Under the pieces are notes generated by a model, which did not search any database, was not told where the DNA came from, and saw only the letters and a program-made list of their open reading frames with translations. From positions 1 through 33,386 of the forward strand of contig CAMIVY010000032.1 in NCBI GenBank assembly GCA_946402275.1: a stretch of DNA of 33,386 nucleotides, in the 5' to 3' direction. Positions 31,133 through 33,386 of this stretch are shown here, in pieces (the first letter of the stretch is position 1; each line of letters starts with the position of its first letter). Source of the DNA: an uncultured Prevotella sp. (GTDB taxonomy: Bacteria; Bacteroidota; Bacteroidia; Bacteroidales; Bacteroidaceae). Made by a program: the position numbers and the translations under genes.

Positions 31133-31483
31133 TTACGCCTCCTGAGTCTCTTCTTTCTTCTCCACCTTCTCGATGGCTGTAGCCTTCCAGGAAATAGCGA
31201 AGTGTTCCTTCTCGTCCTTGCCAGTGTAGCTGCGAGGCTCGAAGTAACCGGTCACCTTGACAAGGGTGCCTTTCTTCAGCAGTTCCAGCTTGGGGCTGTC
31301 GGCCTTGGTGCCAACCTCGATGTCCTGCAGGGCTGAGATCTTCTTCTCGTTGCCGTCCTTATCCTTCTTCGTGGTGCGGATGGCGAGTGGGAATCGTGCG
31401 AAAGCACTGCCGTTGTTGTTCTTTACTACGTTAGCGTCTACTGCTACGAAACCAATCACTGTGAAATTGTTGTTAGTTGCCAT
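31133..31483 (-). CDS. ssb: single-stranded DNA-binding protein
   Basis: 116 aa, a short SSB as usual on Bacteroidales mobile elements. The OB fold is recognisable: FTVIGFVAVDANVVKNNNGS, FARFPLAIRTTKKDKDGNEK, LELLKKGTLVKVTGYFEPRS, EHFAISWKATAIE. The acidic tail ends EETQEA and lacks the DxPF tip that recruits partner proteins. It would protect single strands during element replication or right after conjugative entry. It has its own terminator. No consensus promoter box is visible in the 30 bases upstream; the leader is AT-rich. Confidence 0.92.
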   Translation of the reverse strand: MATNNNFTVIGFVAVDANVVKNNNGSAFARFPLAIRTTKKDKDGNEKKISALQDIEVGTKADSPKLELLKKGTLVKVTGYFEPRSYTGKDEKEHFAISWKATAIEKVEKKEETQEA

Positions 31484-31561
31484 AATACTTTAATTTTAAA
31501 GGGTGAAACTTTCAATTTTTACGTGCATAGAACAGCAGGCAAGAGGGAAGGTGTTCATAAG

Positions 31562-31716
31562 GCCAAGGAATTACAAGGAAATTTGATGGAATACCGCATT
31601 TTCTTTAGCCACTTTGTTGGCGTTAAGAAAATGCGGAAGGCTGCCGACAAATTTCTGAAGGAATCGGGAACCATGGTGACCAGTACTTGCCGGACACCGC
31701 TTGCGCTAACTTTGCA
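31562..31716 (+). repeat. hairpin-plus-promoter repeat F, copy 2
   Basis: Perfect 12-bp stem CCGCATTTTCTT/AAGAAAATGCGG (31594-31605, 31625-31636) at the place where copy 1 has an unrelated 7-bp stem. The -7 box is TAACTTTG (31707-31714). Unlike copy 1 the -33 region is poor (TTGC at 16 bases). Confidence 0.75.
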
Positions 31717-32123
31717 AAGGAAAAATAAAGCGACACCCGCCATGAAAAGGAAAGAGGCAACCCATAACGGCAATAAGTGATTGGTCGAAAGCAGAAGCAT
31801 GGGCAATGTCAGGACAACAGGCAACGCCTTTGGTGGTTTTCCACCATCATGTACCAAGTTGGATAAGGAGGATAAAGCAACGACATCCAGAAGAATGACC
31901 GCAGTCCGCTATCAGGAAATGACACAAAGCCTGACGGCGCTGGACATGAAAAAGAAAAAGGTCACAAGATGACAAAAGGATAAAAGAGCCAGAAGCAAGA
32001 AGAATGACAAAGGTGAGGAACACCATCGTCTGCAAGGCAGACATCAGAAGAGAAAAAGAAGAAAGGACTACAAAAGGGCGGGGCCTTACCAAAGCGACAG
32101 GCTACCGGAGCTGATAATCGGGT
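31717..32123. other. gene-free interval with strong purine bias on plus strand
   Basis: The plus strand is rich in AGA/GAA/AAG trinucleotides between about 31860 and 32080. Open frames on the minus strand are Leu/Ser/Phe-rich simply because the strand is pyrimidine-rich, and one of them passes through the dispersed ATAGCGGACTGCG motif (31899-31912), so I do not call them. Function not apparent. Confidence 0.45.
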
Positions 32124-32246
32124 TCATTGATTTGCAATGTTATTCCAACTTGCAAAATGAGTATTATTTGTAATATTAGTAAAGTTAGCTAAAAAAATAA
32201 GAAATACAAAACAAGCTAAAATAACTAAAGTAACAAATAATACCAT
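32124..32246 (-). CDS. 40-aa membrane miniprotein candidate
   Basis: 40 codons from the ATG at 32246. Residues 1-20 (MVLFVTLVILACFVFLIFLA) form one strong membrane helix, followed by an Asn/Thr-rich tail. The ORF is much more AT-rich than the DNA on both sides, which is one reason to suspect it is real. A longer in-frame extension to 32558 exists but has no natural composition. Function unknown; moderate-to-low confidence. Confidence 0.4.
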   Translation of the reverse strand: MVLFVTLVILACFVFLIFLANFTNITNNTHFASWNNIANQ

Positions 32247-33280
32247 TATAATGTCATCAGATGGCGACCCAACAGGTGTTCTGTTAGCCAATGGCGGCGA
32301 CCAAACTGGCAACACGTACAGCAGATGATGGTTCCCCAAGCTCGCTGAGCTGCCGGGAATGAGCAGCAGCCGTACATGGGGCCAGTACCAAGAGCGGACG
32401 GTGACCAACAATACATCTGTACCGAGAGTAAGTAGATGACATATAGTAATTATATGTAAGGAAACAACAAAAACATAAATGTTCTTGTTGGCGAAGCATC
32501 CTTCATCGTCCAGAACTGATGTAACAGTCATTGTGGTGGGCCTGGCAAGGGAGAACATGCAGCATTGCCAAGGGCTGGAACAGGAGCGTGGTGACTTAGA
32601 GTAAGCTGTGTATTACCGAATAGGGAGAACGAATATTGTGTGACGGTGCTGCAAACAGCTGAGTACTCGCCCTCTGTGGCGGTCAGCCGTTTGCGGCATG
32701 AGCAGGTATGTATGACCATACTCTCCTGATCAAGTCAGGCATCATTCATTCTCACCGGTGATACTCAGTGTCTCTAAAGGTTTTCACCACCCTCCGGAGA
32801 AAGCCCAATGCCGCATATTCTCCTGCAGCCGTAGAAGGTCGCCACTGGCGTTATACCTGGACAGGACCTAAGAAGAGTATATCGAGCTGTGCGAGGGTAG
32901 TAGAAGGGAAACAGCATCTGTACCGATGCGTCAGATGCCCATTATGAGTGATGGCCAAAAGGGCAGCGTGTGAGAAGTACTCGAGAAAACCTGTTAGTAG
33001 TGCCGTCCATGGGGTATATGGATATGATGGTGGCCACATGGTTTTTACCAGCAGCATGCCGGTGAAAAACGCCGTGCGGTGCCAGGTTTCTGGCATCCCT
33101 CGACGTAGTGTGAGGTAACAGCATAGCCATAGCACATAGGCTTGTTACGTTAAGACAGGCTTACTTGGGGACTTCTGGCACCCTGAACGGACATCGCCTT
33201 GATGGGCATCTGGAGGTGTGTCAGCACCTTCCCTGAATGGTATATCTTGAATTATCACGGGAAAATCGCGGGAAAATTCT
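32247..33280. other. about 1 kb without recognisable genes, rich in hairpins
   Basis: No ORF with natural composition on either strand. Visible structure: a long wobble-containing hairpin at 32648-32697; GTATG/CATAC (about 32707-32720); CCTGA/TCAGG (about 32727-32740); TGCCAG-GTTT-CTGGCA (about 33080-33096); GTAACA/TGTTAC (about 33115-33150); and two GGGAAAATC-type direct repeats at 33259-33277. One ACCGATGC octamer at 32922. Could be structured RNA, remnants of decayed genes, or the element's terminal region. Confidence 0.45.
32648..32697 (+). other. long RNA-like hairpin
   Basis: Arms GCTGCAAACAGCTGA and TCAGCCGTTTGCGGC pair at 14 of 15 positions with one G-U pair and one mismatch, closed by a further CGCC/GGCG near the loop. 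The G-U pair and lack of a T tract suggest a folded RNA and not a terminator. Transcription was not demonstrable: no promoter box nearby. Confidence 0.5.
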
Positions 33281-33327
33281 AAAATAAAAATCGCTAATCC
33301 GCTGATTATCAACGTTTTAGCGATTTT
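33281..33327 (-). terminator. intrinsic terminator of tRNA-Pro
   Basis: Arms AAAATCGCTAA (33287-33297) and TTAGCGATTTT (33317-33327) are exact complements; T-rich exit (33281-33290) on the minus strand, just after the tRNA 3' end. Confidence 0.8.
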
Positions 33328-33333
33328 ATAAGG

Positions 33334-33386
33334 TCGGGATGAGGCGACTCGAACGCCCGACCCCTACGTCCCGAACGTAGTGCGCT
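33334..33386 (-). tRNA. tRNA-Pro (anticodon CGG), 5' part outside window
   Basis: Read on the minus strand from the window edge: anticodon arm CTACG-TTCGGGA-CGTAG with anticodon CGG, 5-base variable loop, T arm with loop TTCGAGT and stem GGGCG/CGCCT (one G-T pair), 3' acceptor strand CATCCCG and discriminator A. The next bases are CCT, so CCA is not encoded, as expected for Bacteroidetes. The D arm and 5' acceptor strand lie beyond 33386. tRNA 3' ends are common integration targets, but no integrase or second att copy is present here to show that. Confidence 0.88.

Noticed and set aside
31555..32092. Two hydrophobic minus-strand frames (81 and 100 codons) before ssb
   Set aside because: Hydrophobic look follows from the pyrimidine-rich strand; one needs a TTG start, and one runs through a dispersed repeat motif.
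32124..32558. 144-codon minus-strand frame
   Set aside because: Only its last 40 codons have natural membrane-protein composition; the rest is atypical, so only the short ORF is reported.

Overview
The window looks like accessory DNA from a gut Bacteroidales bacterium (Bacteroides or Prevotella/Segatella type). The evidence is the Bacteroidetes promoter signature TTTG-N20-TACCTTTG, seen repeatedly and often perfectly; an RteA/RteB pair of the CTnDOT conjugative-transposon family; Bacteroidales families such as DUF4373-type replication proteins and a DUF1896-like protein; and a tRNA-Pro gene without encoded CCA at the right edge.

Layout. (1) 1-3796: remnant of a CTnDOT-type ICE, with rteA (5' end outside the window), rteB, a structured RNA ending in an intrinsic terminator, and a deaminase/reductase-like gene cut off after about 39 codons. 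(2) 3800-17.4 kb: the backbone of a plasmid-like element. It holds a tandem-HTH repressor facing an excisionase-like HTH protein, a candidate counter-transcribed RNA in front of a DUF4373 replication gene with internal 21-bp iteron-like repeats, a partner protein, DnaB helicase, ParA with a ribbon-helix-helix partner, a second tandem-HTH regulator, a run of eight mostly unrecognised genes (one with an ExoX-C-like segment, one with a Cys cluster), then an operon with a serine resolvase and a membrane-anchored NERD nuclease. (3) 17.4-24.2 kb: a MmeI-like type IIL restriction-modification gene, followed by a repeat-rich, gene-poor stretch with several minus-strand promoter-to-terminator units (candidate small RNAs), a small-protein/lipoprotein operon, and a pair of about 150-bp inverted repeats. 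(4) 24.6-29.7 kb: a mobilization module (MobC-like, relaxase, four-TM coiled-coil protein, oriT-like intergenic region, divergent 503-aa coiled-coil protein) bracketed by identical 31-bp direct repeats. (5) 29.7-33.3 kb: a minus-strand operon of tiny overlapping ORFs, ssb, two hairpin-plus-promoter repeats, and nearly 2 kb with no convincing gene, ending at the tRNA-Pro terminator.

How it works together (inference). Rep, the DUF6633-like partner and DnaB would replicate the element. ParA, the RHH protein and the resolvase would give stable inheritance. The relaxase, MobC and oriT would allow mobilization by a resident ICE such as the one flanking it. MmeI and NERD would be defence cargo. The most unusual content is non-coding: short RNA genes with perfect promoters and terminators, and repeats whose hairpin stems change together while their loops stay constant.
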